36,520 nucleotides of DNA from an uncultured Collinsella sp. (lineage in GTDB: Bacteria; Actinomycetota; Coriobacteriia; Coriobacteriales; Coriobacteriaceae), in contig URBP01000008.1 of NCBI GenBank assembly GCA_900546105.1, forward strand, positions 1 through 36,520. The letters are read 5' to 3'. The position numbers and the translations under genes were made by a program. Below, one piece after another: positions 7,317 to 15,107 of the stretch. The notes beneath the pieces were generated by a model, which was not told where the DNA came from, did no database searches, and worked only from the letters and a program-made list of their open reading frames with translations. Position 1 is the first letter of the stretch, and every line of letters begins with the position of its first letter.

Positions 7317-8648
7317 ATGAAGTACTTTGGCACCGACGGCTTTCGCGGTGAGGCTAACGTTGGGCTGACGGTAGAGCACGCTTATAAGATTGGCCGTTTT
7401 GTGGGCTGGTATTACGGCGCCAACCGCGAGCGCAAGGCGCGCGTCATCGTGGGTAAGGACACGCGTCGCTCGAGTTATATGTTTGAGGCGGCGCTGGTGA
7501 GCGGCTTGGTCGCGAGCGGCGCGGACGCCTATATGCTGCACGTGATCCCCACGCCGGGCGTAGCGCATCAGACCGTGGAAGGCTGCTTCGATTGCGGCAT
7601 CATGATCAGCGCGAGCCACAACCCGTTTTGCGATAACGGCATTAAGCTCGTCAACAGCGATGGTTTTAAGATGGACGAGGATGTACTGGAGCTCATCGAG
7701 GACTACATCGATGGCAAGAGCGAGGTGCCGCTGGCCACGGGCAACTACATCGGCGCCACGGTGGACTACATGCAGGGCCGCAACCGCTACATTGCCTCGC
7801 TCATCGCCAGCGCGAACTTTTCGCTGCAGGGTGTCAAGATCGGCATCGACTGCGCCAACGGCTCGGCTTCCTCGGTGGCCAAGCCGGTGTTTGACGCGCT
7901 CGGTGCCGACGTGCGCGTGATCAACGCCGCGCCCGATGGTTTTAACATCAACGTCGACTGCGGCTCCACGCATATGGAGCGCCTGCAGCGCCACGTGGTG
8001 GAGCAGGGCCTGGACGTGGGCTTTGCCTACGATGGCGATGCCGACCGCTGCCTTGCCGTGGATGAGCGCGGTCGCGTGGTAGACGGCGACCAGATCCTGT
8101 ACGTGTGCGGCGTGTATCTGAACAAGCACGGTCGCCTTTCGGGCGGTACCGTGGTTCCGACGATTGCCAGCAACTTTGGCCTGATCAAGTCGTTGGAGCT
8201 TGCCGGCCTAAGTGCCGTGACCAGCGGTGTGGGCGACCGTCACGTGTATGCCAAGATGCGCGAGGGCGGTTACAGCCTAGGCGGCGAGCAGACGGGCCAT
8301 ACGATCTTTGGCGATATCGAGCGCACGGGCGACGGCATTATGACCTCGCTGCGCTTGATGGAAGTGATCCGCGCCGAGCGCGAGACGCTCTCGCAGCTCA
8401 CGGCTCCGTGCAAGCTGCTACCGCAGGCGCAGGTGGCCGTGCGCGTGGCGGACAAGGACGCCGCGCTCGAGAACATGGGCGTGCAGAACGCCATCGCCGA
8501 GGCCGAGGCTGCGCTGGCAGGCGAGGGCCGCGTGCTCGTACGCAAGAGCGGAACCGAGTCGGTTATCCGCGTGCTGGCCGATGCGCCCGACCAAGCATCC
8601 GCCGATGCCGCCATGAAGCGCATCGCCAACGCACTCAAGGCTCTATAA
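7317..8648 (+). CDS. glmM: Phosphoglucosamine mutase
   Basis: A 443-residue alpha-D-phosphohexomutase that converts glucosamine-6-phosphate to glucosamine-1-phosphate, on the cytoplasmic route to UDP-GlcNAc for peptidoglycan. It starts MKYFGTDGFRG, the GlmM signature. The phosphoserine loop is GIMISASHNPFCDNG, around residue 100. The Mg-binding motif DGDADRC is near 240, the sugar-binding GGEQTGHTIF near 321, and the phosphate-binding RKSGTESVIRVL near 405. Length matches the family (about 445). The start is set by TAAGGAG 5 nt upstream of ATG 7317. The preceding hairpin may limit readthrough from the DUF4012 gene; no separate promoter is evident. After the stop begins a repeat-rich gene-free patch. 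Confidence 0.96.
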   Translation: MKYFGTDGFRGEANVGLTVEHAYKIGRFVGWYYGANRERKARVIVGKDTRRSSYMFEAALVSGLVASGADAYMLHVIPTPGVAHQTVEGCFDCGIMISASHNPFCDNGIKLVNSDGFKMDEDVLELIEDYIDGKSEVPLATGNYIGATVDYMQGRNRYIASLIASANFSLQGVKIGIDCANGSASSVAKPVFDALGADVRVINAAPDGFNINVDCGSTHMERLQRHVVEQGLDVGFAYDGDADRCLAVDERGRVVDGDQILYVCGVYLNKHGRLSGGTVVPTIASNFGLIKSLELAGLSAVTSGVGDRHVYAKMREGGYSLGGEQTGHTIFGDIERTGDGIMTSLRLMEVIRAERETLSQLTAPCKLLPQAQVAVRVADKDAALENMGVQNAIAEAEAALAGEGRVLVRKSGTESVIRVLADAPDQASADAAMKRIANALKAL

Positions 8649-8685
8649 GGTGCCTTCTGGGCTGTCTGACGGGGGGGGTTATAAA

Positions 8686-8923
8686 AGGCTGTGGTCAAAA
8701 AGGGCAAATATGAGTACTGTTACTAAATAAGTAACAGCAAATTTTGCCCTAAGAGGCTATTTTGGCAACGCCTGGACGTCATATCAAAGAGCATTGCTCC
8801 TCACATGTCCAATAAACAGGGTCCCAAATGAGAATAAATCTCATTTGGGACCCTGTTTTAGCCCAAAATAATGCTATCAACCAGACAGCAGTACTCATTT
8901 TTGCCCTTTTTTGCCCACAGCCT
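8686..8923. mobile_element. 238-bp MITE-like element with 34-35 bp terminal inverted repeats
   Basis: The left end (8686-8719) begins AGGCTGTGGTCAAAAA and the right end (8889-8923) is its reverse complement, with two mismatches and one single-base indel over 35 positions. The left arm can also fold locally: AGGGCAAATA (8701-8710) pairs with ATTTTGCCCT (8741-8750), and inside that CTGTTACT (8717-8724) pairs with AGTAACAG (8730-8737). The interior holds no reading frame and encodes no transposase, so any mobility would be in trans. The same 16-base end motif recurs at 36471-36486 with one difference. A target-site duplication is not obvious. Confidence 0.6.
8814..8858. repeat. Perfect 20-bp hairpin inside the MITE-like element
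   Basis: The arm at 8814-8833 (AAACAGGGTCCCAAATGAGA) is exactly complementary to 8839-8858 with a 5-nt ATAAA loop. A T-run ends the right arm (CTGTTTTA), so on the plus strand it could act as an intrinsic terminator downstream of glmM. Exact 20-bp complementarity suggests recent origin or selection on the structure. Confidence 0.75.
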
Positions 8924-8938
8924 CTCCGGAGCAGTCAT

Positions 8939-8996
8939 CCGGCACCTGGGGACGTTCCTAAACTGCCGGCAAAAAAGGAACGTCCCTAGGTGCCGG
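8939..8996. repeat. REPIN-like palindrome, copy A (GGGGACGTTCC core)
   Basis: A 21-bp arm (8939-8959, CCGGCACCTGGGGACGTTCCT) pairs with 8976-8996 with one mismatch. The 16-nt centre contains the palindrome TGCCGGCA (8964-8971), which repeats the outer flank CCGGCA/TGCCGG. Copy B at 9006-9061 has the same core and a different flank. This looks like a repetitive extragenic palindrome pair of the kind moved by REP-associated transposases; none is encoded here. Confidence 0.65.
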
Positions 8997-9005
8997 GCCG
9001 GGAGG

Positions 9006-9061
9006 TAGTCATTGGGGACGTTCTTAAATGACTGGTCATTAAGGAACGTCCCCAATGACTA
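9006..9061. repeat. REPIN-like palindrome, copy B (GGGGACGTTC core)
   Basis: The arm TAGTCATTGGGGACGTTCTT (from 9006) pairs with AAGGAACGTCCCCAATGACTA (9041-9061), with a single-base bulge. The centre AATGACTGGTCATT (9027-9040) again repeats the outer flank AGTCATT/AATGACT. The core is shared with copy A; the flanks are unrelated to those of copy A. Confidence 0.65.
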
Positions 9062-9097
9062 GGGGGCGCCGTGGGATTGATCCCGCGGCGCCCCCTT
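9062..9097. terminator. GC-rich terminator-like hairpin between glmM and the M32 peptidase
   Basis: GGGGGCGCCGTGGGA (9062-9076) pairs with TCCCGCGGCGCCCCC (9081-9095) around TTGA, with one wobble. TTTGC follows on the plus strand only. For the minus-strand peptidase gene, which ends at 9121, the stem is well placed but lacks a U-tract. Confidence 0.5.
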
Positions 9098-9120
9098 TGC
9101 GTCGGCGTGTCGGTTATGCC

Positions 9121-10662
9121 TTACAACTCGTACAGCGTGGTGAACTTGTCCTGCAGGTAGCTGCAGTAGTAGCGGGCGTCAAAGGCCATGCCGCAGGCGC
9201 CCTTGATGAGTTCCGGCGCGTCTTTGGCGCGGCCCCACTGCCAAATGTGCTCGCCCAGCCAGGCGCGGACGGGCGCCAGATCGCCGCTCGCGCAGGCGCC
9301 ATTGAGGTCGACACCGTCGCGGCACATGGCCGGCACAAACATGGCGTCGTAGGCGCTGCCCAACGCATACGTGGGGAAGTAGCCAAACGATCCGCCGCTC
9401 CAGTGCGTATCCTGCAGACAGCCGCGCGTGTCGTCGGGAACGGGAATGCCCAGGTACTCGTCCATTAAGCGGTTCCAAAGCGCAGGGATGTCCTTGGCCG
9501 TGGCCTCGTCGGCAAACAGCATGCGCTCGATCTGGTAGCGCACCATAATATGCAGCGGGTAGGTGAGCTCGTCCGCCTCGGTGCGGATCAGCGACGGCTG
9601 CGCAATGTTCACGGCGCGGTAGAGCGTGTCCTCGTCCACGTTGCCGTAGACTTCGGGCGCGTGACGGCGCAGCACTTCGAGCAGCGGTCCCATAAAGGCG
9701 CGGCTGCGTCCAACGGTGTTCTCAAAGAAGCGGCTCTGGCTCTCGTGGATGCCCATGGAGGTGCCACCCTCAAGACAGGTGCGCGCATAGGCAGGATTGA
9801 CACCCAGCTCGTACATGGCGTGCCCCGCCTCGTGGATGATGCTGTAGACGTTGGAGATACAGTCGTCCTCGTAGATGTGCGTGGCGATGCGCGCGTCGCC
9901 CACCGAGAAGCCCTCGCTAAACGGGTGCTCGGTAAAGGCAAGCGTGGTGTCGTCCAGGTTCAGGCCGACAAGCTTCATAAGGTCGAAGCTCATGGCACGC
10001 TGGGCGGCCTCGGGCACGCGGGCGTGCAAAAAGTCGGCAGCCGGCTGCTGGCCGCGCTCGCCGATGGCGTGCACGAGCGGCACGACCGTGGCCTTGACCT
10101 CGTCGCAAAACGCGTCGAAGCTCTTGGCGGAAAGGCCGCGCTCGTACTGGTCGAGCCAAACGTCGTATGGATCGCGCTTGGGGTCCATGAGCTCGGCCTG
10201 ATGCTTAAGTTGGGCGACGATTCTATCCACATAGGTCTCAAAGCTCGCCCAGTCGTTGGCTGCCTTGGCCTTGTGCCACACGGCGTCCGCCTCGCAGGTG
10301 AGCCTGGTCCAGGCCTCGGCTTCTTCGGTGGGGATGGCACTGGCCTCACGTTGATCGCGGCCGAGCACACGGATCTCGTCGAGCAGCTGAGGGTCGTCGA
10401 TTTTGCCGCCGGCGACGGTCTCGCGCGCTAACGAGCGTACGAGCTCAACGGACTTCTCGCTGGTCAGCAGCTTGTGATGCTCGCCGGCAAGCGTGCCCAT
10501 GGCGTCGGCACGCGCTGCTGCGCCGTTGGCAGGAGCAATCGTCGCTCCATCGAACTCGGCAATCTTGAGCAGGTACTCGCGAGTCCACAGCTTGCCTTCG
10601 AGCTTGCGGAGCTTCTTGATGCTCTTGCCCGCCTTGGCCTTCTTATCGAGTTTCTTTCCCAT
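9121..10662 (-). CDS. M32-family metallocarboxypeptidase
   Basis: A 513-residue cytoplasmic zinc carboxypeptidase of family M32 (Thermus aquaticus carboxypeptidase type), which trims C-terminal residues from peptides. The zinc motif HEAGH is in SIIHEAGHAMYELG at about residues 277-281. The family signature GIHESQSRFFENTVGRS follows about 30 residues later and supplies the third ligand. Length matches the family (about 500). I chose the ATG at 10662 (MGKKLDKKAKAGKS) because AAGGA lies 7 nt upstream; a longer in-frame extension to 10773 would run into the divergent pheS promoter. The Lys-rich N-terminus is unusual for the family but may be a short lineage extension. It is divergent from pheST. 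Confidence 0.93.
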   Translation of the reverse strand: MGKKLDKKAKAGKSIKKLRKLEGKLWTREYLLKIAEFDGATIAPANGAAARADAMGTLAGEHHKLLTSEKSVELVRSLARETVAGGKIDDPQLLDEIRVLGRDQREASAIPTEEAEAWTRLTCEADAVWHKAKAANDWASFETYVDRIVAQLKHQAELMDPKRDPYDVWLDQYERGLSAKSFDAFCDEVKATVVPLVHAIGERGQQPAADFLHARVPEAAQRAMSFDLMKLVGLNLDDTTLAFTEHPFSEGFSVGDARIATHIYEDDCISNVYSIIHEAGHAMYELGVNPAYARTCLEGGTSMGIHESQSRFFENTVGRSRAFMGPLLEVLRRHAPEVYGNVDEDTLYRAVNIAQPSLIRTEADELTYPLHIMVRYQIERMLFADEATAKDIPALWNRLMDEYLGIPVPDDTRGCLQDTHWSGGSFGYFPTYALGSAYDAMFVPAMCRDGVDLNGACASGDLAPVRAWLGEHIWQWGRAKDAPELIKGACGMAFDARYYCSYLQDKFTTLYEL

Positions 10663-10778
10663 ACCTATATCCTTGATCTCGCAGGTCGAGCGCCACGGGT
10701 GGGCGTGCGGCCAGTTTGCACAGCTACCTGCCTTGTACCCAGTGCGAACAAAACGGAACGCGGCGATGCACACGCAGA

Positions 10779-10790
10779 ATGTGTTATCCT
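10779..10790 (+). promoter_or_regulatory. Probable promoter -10 of the pheST transcript
   Basis: TATCCT at 10785-10790, preceded by ATGTGT, suits a sigma70 -10 element about 12 nt before the first T-box stem. The region 17 nt upstream (GCGATG) is a poor -35, so strength is uncertain. Confidence 0.45.
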
Positions 10791-10802
10791 ATAGCCCAAT
10801 GC

Positions 10803-11081
10803 GTTGACGGAGAGGGTTTTGCCCGCCGCGTCGCCGGCAAGAGAGGGAAGGTCATGGGCTGCGAGCCTTCCTGTGGTGACAAGGGCCAAGCGTTCACTCC
10901 CGAGCAGCGACCTCAACGGGCACGCGGCCAGCGGCGGCGAAGCCCCAGTAGGGAAGCCGTGAGCCTCGCGACAAGGGGTACAGAGTGGGCGCGGCGGGCC
11001 AGACATCCGCCGGGTCAAACAAGGTGGTACCGCGGAATTCAACCGTCCTTGGGCAATGCACATGCCCGAGGGCGGTTTTTT
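10803..11081 (+). promoter_or_regulatory. T-box leader for phenylalanine
   Basis: A T-box riboswitch that senses uncharged tRNA-Phe and permits readthrough into pheS. The invariant T-box sequence AAGGTGGTACCGCG is at 11021-11034. Upstream, the stem I region holds the AGAGGGAAGG...CCTTCC helix (about 10840-10870). TTC followed by A (10893-10896) on its 3' side fits the specifier codon for Phe; that assignment rests on position and on the downstream gene rather than on a full fold. The leader ends in the intrinsic terminator at 11042-11081. Confidence 0.9.
11042..11081 (+). terminator. T-box regulated terminator before pheS
   Basis: ACCGTCCTTGGGCA (11042-11055) pairs with TGCCCGAGGGCGGT (11063-11076), 14 bp with wobbles, and ends in six T residues. 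In the alternative antiterminator the T-box bases 11021-11034 would pair upstream instead. Confidence 0.9.
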
Positions 11082-11167
11082 GTTACCGAACCGGGCCGCG
11101 TTTTCACAACGCCAGACGGTGGCAGCCGCCTCGGCAAACGGAGAGCGCGAGAGACGAAAGGGAAGAC

Positions 11168-12244
11168 ATGAGTCTGATTGATGATCTGGTCAAACTCGAG
11201 GAAGAGGCCAAGGAGCTCGTCGCAGGCGCCGACGACGCAGCCAAGCTCGAGGCTGCGCGCGTTGAGCTGCTCGGCCGCAAGGGCCGCATCACCGGCCTGA
11301 TGCGCATGATGGGCAAGCTCGCCCCCGAGGATCGTCCCGTGATGGGCAAGCGCGCCAACGAGATGCGCCAGCTGATTGAGGGCATGCTCGACGAGCGCAA
11401 CACCGAGATGAAGGCCGCCGCCCTCAAGCGCGCACTGGAGCACGACGCCGTCGACATCACGCTGCCGGGCATCCGTCCGCAGATCGGCCACCAGCACCTG
11501 ATCAAGCAAATCATCGAGGAGGCCGAGGACATCTTCTGCGGCATCGGCTACACCGTCGAGTCCGGTCCCATGGTCGACACCTCCTACTACAACTTCACCG
11601 CGCTCAACGCCCCTATGGATCACCCGAGCCGCTCGGCCCGCGATACCTTCTACGTGGTCGACAATAACCCCGGCAGCGTCGCGCACCCCGAGGCCCACGC
11701 CCACGGCGAGTCCGACGTGCTGCTGCGCACCCAGACCTCGGGCGTGCAGATCCACACCATGGAGTCGCAAAAGCCGCCCATCTACATGATTTGCCCGGGC
11801 ACCGTCTACCGTCCCGACACGGCCGATGCCTGCCACCTTCCGCAGTTCAACCAGATCGAGGGTCTGGTCGTCGACGAGGGCATTACCTTTGGCGACCTTA
11901 AGGGCACGCTCGACTACTTTGTTAAGTGCATGTTTGGCGAGGACCGCAAGACGCGCTATCGCCCGCACTTCTTCCCCTTCACCGAGCCCAGCTGCGAGGT
12001 GGACGTGAGCTGCCACGTGTGCGGCGGCAAGGGCTGCAACTTCTGCAAGCACAGCGGCTGGATCGAGATCTTGGGCTGCGGCATGGTCGACCCCAACGTC
12101 CTGATCAACTGCGGCATCGATCCCGAGAAGTACACCGGCTTCGCCTTTGGCATTGGCGCCGAGCGCGTCGCGGCCCTGCGCTACGACCTGCCCGACCTCA
12201 GAACTCTCATGACTGGCGATATGCGCTTCCTGAACCAATTTTAG
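11168..12244 (+). CDS. pheS: Phenylalanine--tRNA ligase alpha subunit
   Basis: The 358-residue catalytic subunit of the alpha2beta2 class II enzyme that charges tRNA-Phe. An N-terminal coiled-coil (residues 1-90, containing LLGRKGRITGLMRMMGKL) binds tRNA. The catalytic core carries motif 2 around HFFPFTEPSCEVDVSCHVC, and motif 3 is FAFGIGAERVAALRY near the C-terminus. The cysteines of CHVCGGKGCNFC resemble the zinc-knuckle-like insert common in bacterial PheS. Length is close to Bacillus PheS. The start is set by AGGGA 5-6 nt before ATG 11168. It is controlled by the upstream T-box and cotranscribed with pheT across a 162-nt gap that contains a long hairpin. Confidence 0.96.
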   Translation: MSLIDDLVKLEEEAKELVAGADDAAKLEAARVELLGRKGRITGLMRMMGKLAPEDRPVMGKRANEMRQLIEGMLDERNTEMKAAALKRALEHDAVDITLPGIRPQIGHQHLIKQIIEEAEDIFCGIGYTVESGPMVDTSYYNFTALNAPMDHPSRSARDTFYVVDNNPGSVAHPEAHAHGESDVLLRTQTSGVQIHTMESQKPPIYMICPGTVYRPDTADACHLPQFNQIEGLVVDEGITFGDLKGTLDYFVKCMFGEDRKTRYRPHFFPFTEPSCEVDVSCHVCGGKGCNFCKHSGWIEILGCGMVDPNVLINCGIDPEKYTGFAFGIGAERVAALRYDLPDLRTLMTGDMRFLNQF

Positions 12245-12250
12245 CCTTGC

Positions 12251-12337
12251 CCAGGCACCCCATCTTGGCGTTCAAACCGTCGCTCGCGTACCTTTAGTAC
12301 GCGTCGCTCCTCTTTCACGCCAACCTGGGGCACCTGG
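12251..12337. repeat. Long imperfect hairpin element between pheS and pheT (87 nt)
   Basis: Three nested stems: CCAGGCACCCCA (12251-12262) with TGGGGCACCTGG (12326-12337), 10 of 12 paired; TTGGCGT (12265-12271) with ACGCCAA (12317-12323), perfect; and CGCGTAC (12285-12291) with GTACGCG (12297-12303), perfect. There is no U-tract, so it is not a terminator. A similarly built 89-nt hairpin lies at 24835-24923. Confidence 0.65.
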
Positions 12338-12406
12338 ACAACCCTAAGGCGAACGTCTTCATTTGATACCCCTCCCTATGCGGAGATTAAGAACTAGGAG
12401 AGCTAT

Positions 12407-14860
12407 ATGCGCGTTTCTTACGACTGGCTCAAGACCATGATCGATATTCCGGAGGATCCCAAGACCCTTTCGGACGAATATATCCGTACCGGCACCGAGG
12501 TCGAGGCGATTGACACCGTGGGCGAGTCCTTCGACCACGTGGTGACCGCCAAGGTGCTCACCAAGACCCCGCACCCCGATAGCGACCACATGTATGTGTG
12601 CTCGGTCGATGTGGGCGACAAGAACCTCGATGCCGACGGCAATCCCGCTCCGCTGCAGATCGTCTGCGGCGCGCAGAACTTCGAGGCCGGCGACCACATC
12701 GTCACGGCCATGATCGGCGCTGTCCTGCCCGGCGACGTCAAGATCAAGAAGAGCAAGCTTCGCGGCGTCGTGTCCATGGGCATGAACTGCTCTGCGCGCG
12801 AGCTCGGCCTGGGTGGCGACCACTCCGGCATCATGATTCTGCCCGAGGACACGCCCTGCGGTATGCCGTTTGCCGAGTACGTGGGCTCGAGTGATACTGT
12901 GCTCGACTGCGAGATCACGCCCAACCGTCCCGATTGCCTGTCCATGATCGGCATGGCCCGCGAGACCGGTGCCATTTTCGACCGCGATTTCCACGTGGAG
13001 CTGCCCGCCATCAAGGCGGAGACTGGCCGCGCGACCGACGACGAGCTTTCCGTCGAGATTGCCGACGAGGGCCTGTGCGACCGCTATGTCGCCCGCATCG
13101 TGCGCAACGTGAAGGTCGGCCCGTCGCCCGACTGGATGGTCAAGCGCCTTAACGCCCTGGGCGTGCGTCCGCACAACAACATCGTCGACATCACCAACTA
13201 CGTGATGATGCTCACCGGTCAGCCGCTGCACGCCTTTGACCTGGACACCTTTGCCGAGCGCGATGGCCACCGTCGCGTGGTGGTTCGCGCTGCCCAGCAG
13301 GATGAGAAATTCACGACGCTCGATGGCGAAGAGCGCGTGCTCGACGCCGGCATGGGCCTTATCACCGACGGCGAGCGCCCCGTGGCGTTGGCCGGCGTTA
13401 TGGGCGGCATGGATTCCGAGATCGAGGACGACACCGTCGACGTGATGGTCGAGAGCGCTTGCTTCAACGCCGGTCGCACCTCGCACACCAGCCGCGATCT
13501 GTCGCTGATCTCCGACGCCTCCATTCGCTTTGAGCGCCAGGTTGACGAGACTGGCTGCGTGGATGTCGCCAACGTTACCTGCGCGCTCATCGAGGAGATC
13601 GCCGGCGGCGAGGTTGCTCCCGGCTATGTCGATGTTTTCCCCGCGCCCAAGACCATCGACAGCATCAAGCTGCGCCTGGCCCGCGTGCATGCCATCTGCG
13701 GTGCCGACATCGAGCCCGATTTTATCGAGCGTTCGCTTACCCGTCTGGGCTGCACCGTCGAGCGCGACGGCGAGGACTTTATGGTTACCCCGCCGAGCTT
13801 CCGTCCCGACCTGCCGCGCGAGATTGACCTGATCGAGGAGGTCCTGCGCCTATGGGGCATGGGCCGTGTGACGGCGACCATCCCGGCTGCCAAGAACCAC
13901 ATCGGCGGCCTGACCCGCGAGCAGAAGCTCACCCGCAAGGTCGGCGAGATCCTGCGCGCCTGCGGCCTCAACGAGACCACGACCTTTGGCTTTGCCGCCC
14001 CGGGCGACCTGGAGAAGATCGGCATGCCCACCGAGGGTCGCGGCTGCCCCGTGGTGCTCATGAACCCGCTGGTGGCCGAGCAGACCGAGATGCGTCGTTC
14101 GCTGCTGCCGGGCCTGCTGCAGTCCGTGGCCTACAACGAGGCGCACGGTACGCCCAACGTGCACCTGTACGAGGTCGGCAGCCTGTTCCACGGTCGCGAG
14201 AACGCCAGCCTGCCCAAGGAGACCAAGTCCGTCGCGGGTGTGCTCTCGGGCCAGTGGAGCGAGCAGTCTTGGAACATGAAGTACCGTAAACTGCGTTTCT
14301 TCTTTGGCAAGGGTATCGTCGAGGAGCTGCTCGCCCAGCTGCGCATCGAGAAGGTTCGCTTCCGTCCCGTCGAGGGCGAGGGCTATGCCTTTTTGCAGCC
14401 GGGTCGTGCGGCCGAGGTTCTGTCCGGCGGCACCGTGCTGGGTTGGGTCGGCGAGATCCACCCCGAGGCGCGCGAGGCCTGCGGCATCGACGAGGTTGTC
14501 GTTGCCTTTGAGCTTGACCTGGACAAGCTGATCAAGGGCGCCCGCAACCAGGAGAACTACCGCGAGTTCTCGCAGTACCCGGCCGTTGAGCACGACCTTG
14601 CCATTGTGGTCGACAATGCCGTGACCTGCGAGGATCTTGAGCGCCGTATTACCAGCGCCGGCGGCAAGCTGCTCGAGGGCGTGCGCCTGTTCGATGTCTA
14701 CCGCGATCCGGTTCGTATCGGCAAGGGCAAGAAGTCCATGGCCTTTGCGCTCACGTATCGCTCGGACGACCACACGCTTACTAGCGAAGAGGTCGAGAAG
14801 GCGCACCAGAAGATCGTCACCAAGGTGTGCAAGGGCGTAAACGGCGAAGTCCGCGGCTAG
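12407..14860 (+). CDS. pheT: Phenylalanine--tRNA ligase beta subunit
   Basis: The 817-residue beta subunit, slightly longer than E. coli PheT (795). Domains in order: an N-terminal region (MRVSYDWLKTMIDIP); an EMAP/OB-type tRNA-binding domain at about 40-155 (VVTAKVLTKTPHPDSDHMYVCSVD); the B3/B4 editing domain at about 210-390, which removes mischarged Tyr; B5 (about 410-480, ending RPDLPREIDLIEEVLRLWG); the catalytic-like core (about 490-700); and the C-terminal ferredoxin-like anticodon-binding domain (from about 720, FSQYPAVEHDLAIVVD). The start follows TAGGAG at about 7 nt. It is translated independently of pheS but is in the same operon. A strong terminator follows at 14970. Confidence 0.96.
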   Translation: MRVSYDWLKTMIDIPEDPKTLSDEYIRTGTEVEAIDTVGESFDHVVTAKVLTKTPHPDSDHMYVCSVDVGDKNLDADGNPAPLQIVCGAQNFEAGDHIVTAMIGAVLPGDVKIKKSKLRGVVSMGMNCSARELGLGGDHSGIMILPEDTPCGMPFAEYVGSSDTVLDCEITPNRPDCLSMIGMARETGAIFDRDFHVELPAIKAETGRATDDELSVEIADEGLCDRYVARIVRNVKVGPSPDWMVKRLNALGVRPHNNIVDITNYVMMLTGQPLHAFDLDTFAERDGHRRVVVRAAQQDEKFTTLDGEERVLDAGMGLITDGERPVALAGVMGGMDSEIEDDTVDVMVESACFNAGRTSHTSRDLSLISDASIRFERQVDETGCVDVANVTCALIEEIAGGEVAPGYVDVFPAPKTIDSIKLRLARVHAICGADIEPDFIERSLTRLGCTVERDGEDFMVTPPSFRPDLPREIDLIEEVLRLWGMGRVTATIPAAKNHIGGLTREQKLTRKVGEILRACGLNETTTFGFAAPGDLEKIGMPTEGRGCPVVLMNPLVAEQTEMRRSLLPGLLQSVAYNEAHGTPNVHLYEVGSLFHGRENASLPKETKSVAGVLSGQWSEQSWNMKYRKLRFFFGKGIVEELLAQLRIEKVRFRPVEGEGYAFLQPGRAAEVLSGGTVLGWVGEIHPEAREACGIDEVVVAFELDLDKLIKGARNQENYREFSQYPAVEHDLAIVVDNAVTCEDLERRITSAGGKLLEGVRLFDVYRDPVRIGKGKKSMAFALTYRSDDHTLTSEEVEKAHQKIVTKVCKGVNGEVRG

Positions 14861-14969
14861 GATTTGCGCTGGGAGCACAGGACCCCTCGGCAGCTGCTGT
14901 GGGCCTTGCGTGACCGCGGTGTTCGGAAAAGGCATCGCTGAGCCTGCATATATGACACACGCATTACAT

Positions 14970-15004
14970 AACGGCGTGCTGCTTTGTCGGCAGCGCGCCG
15001 TTTT
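14970..15004 (+). terminator. Intrinsic terminator of pheST
   Basis: AACGGCGTGCTGC (14970-14982), loop TTTGTCG, and GCAGCGCGCCGTT (14990-15002) form a 13-bp stem with one wobble, followed by TTGCT. The loop doubles as the -35 box of the next promoter. Confidence 0.85.
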
Positions 15005-15012
15005 GCTATGAT
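14984..15012 (+). promoter_or_regulatory. Promoter of the cbiMQO operon, overlapping the pheST terminator
   Basis: TTGTCG (14984-14989), exactly 17 nt, then TATGAT (15007-15012). The -35 lies in the loop of the terminator hairpin and the spacer is its 3' arm. The expected start is near 15019, giving a leader of about 90 nt. Confidence 0.75.
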
Positions 15013-15019
15013 AGCCCGC

Positions 15020-15095
15020 GGCGTGTTACGAATCTGGCAATGCGTAACACTGGCAAGGTGATTCAAGCGGCGTTGCAATTCTGTGCGCCGACAAC
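15020..15095 (+). promoter_or_regulatory. Two-hairpin leader of cbiM
   Basis: GTGTTACG (15023-15030) pairs perfectly with CGTAACAC (15043-15050), and CGGCG (15068-15072) pairs with CGCCG (15086-15090). It is too short and lacks the conserved boxes for a cobalamin riboswitch. It might be a metal-sensing leader, but I cannot match it to the nickel/cobalt class by eye. Confidence 0.3.
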
Positions 15096-15107
15096 CGGGA
15101 GGCGTAT

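Noticed and set aside
10803..11160. Small open frames across the T-box leader
   Set aside because: They overlap the conserved T-box and terminator sequence, encode no recognisable protein and lack ribosome sites.
14861..15107. Cobalamin riboswitch before cbiM
   Set aside because: The promoter at 14984-15012 leaves about 90 nt of leader, too short, and the conserved B12-box sequence is not present.
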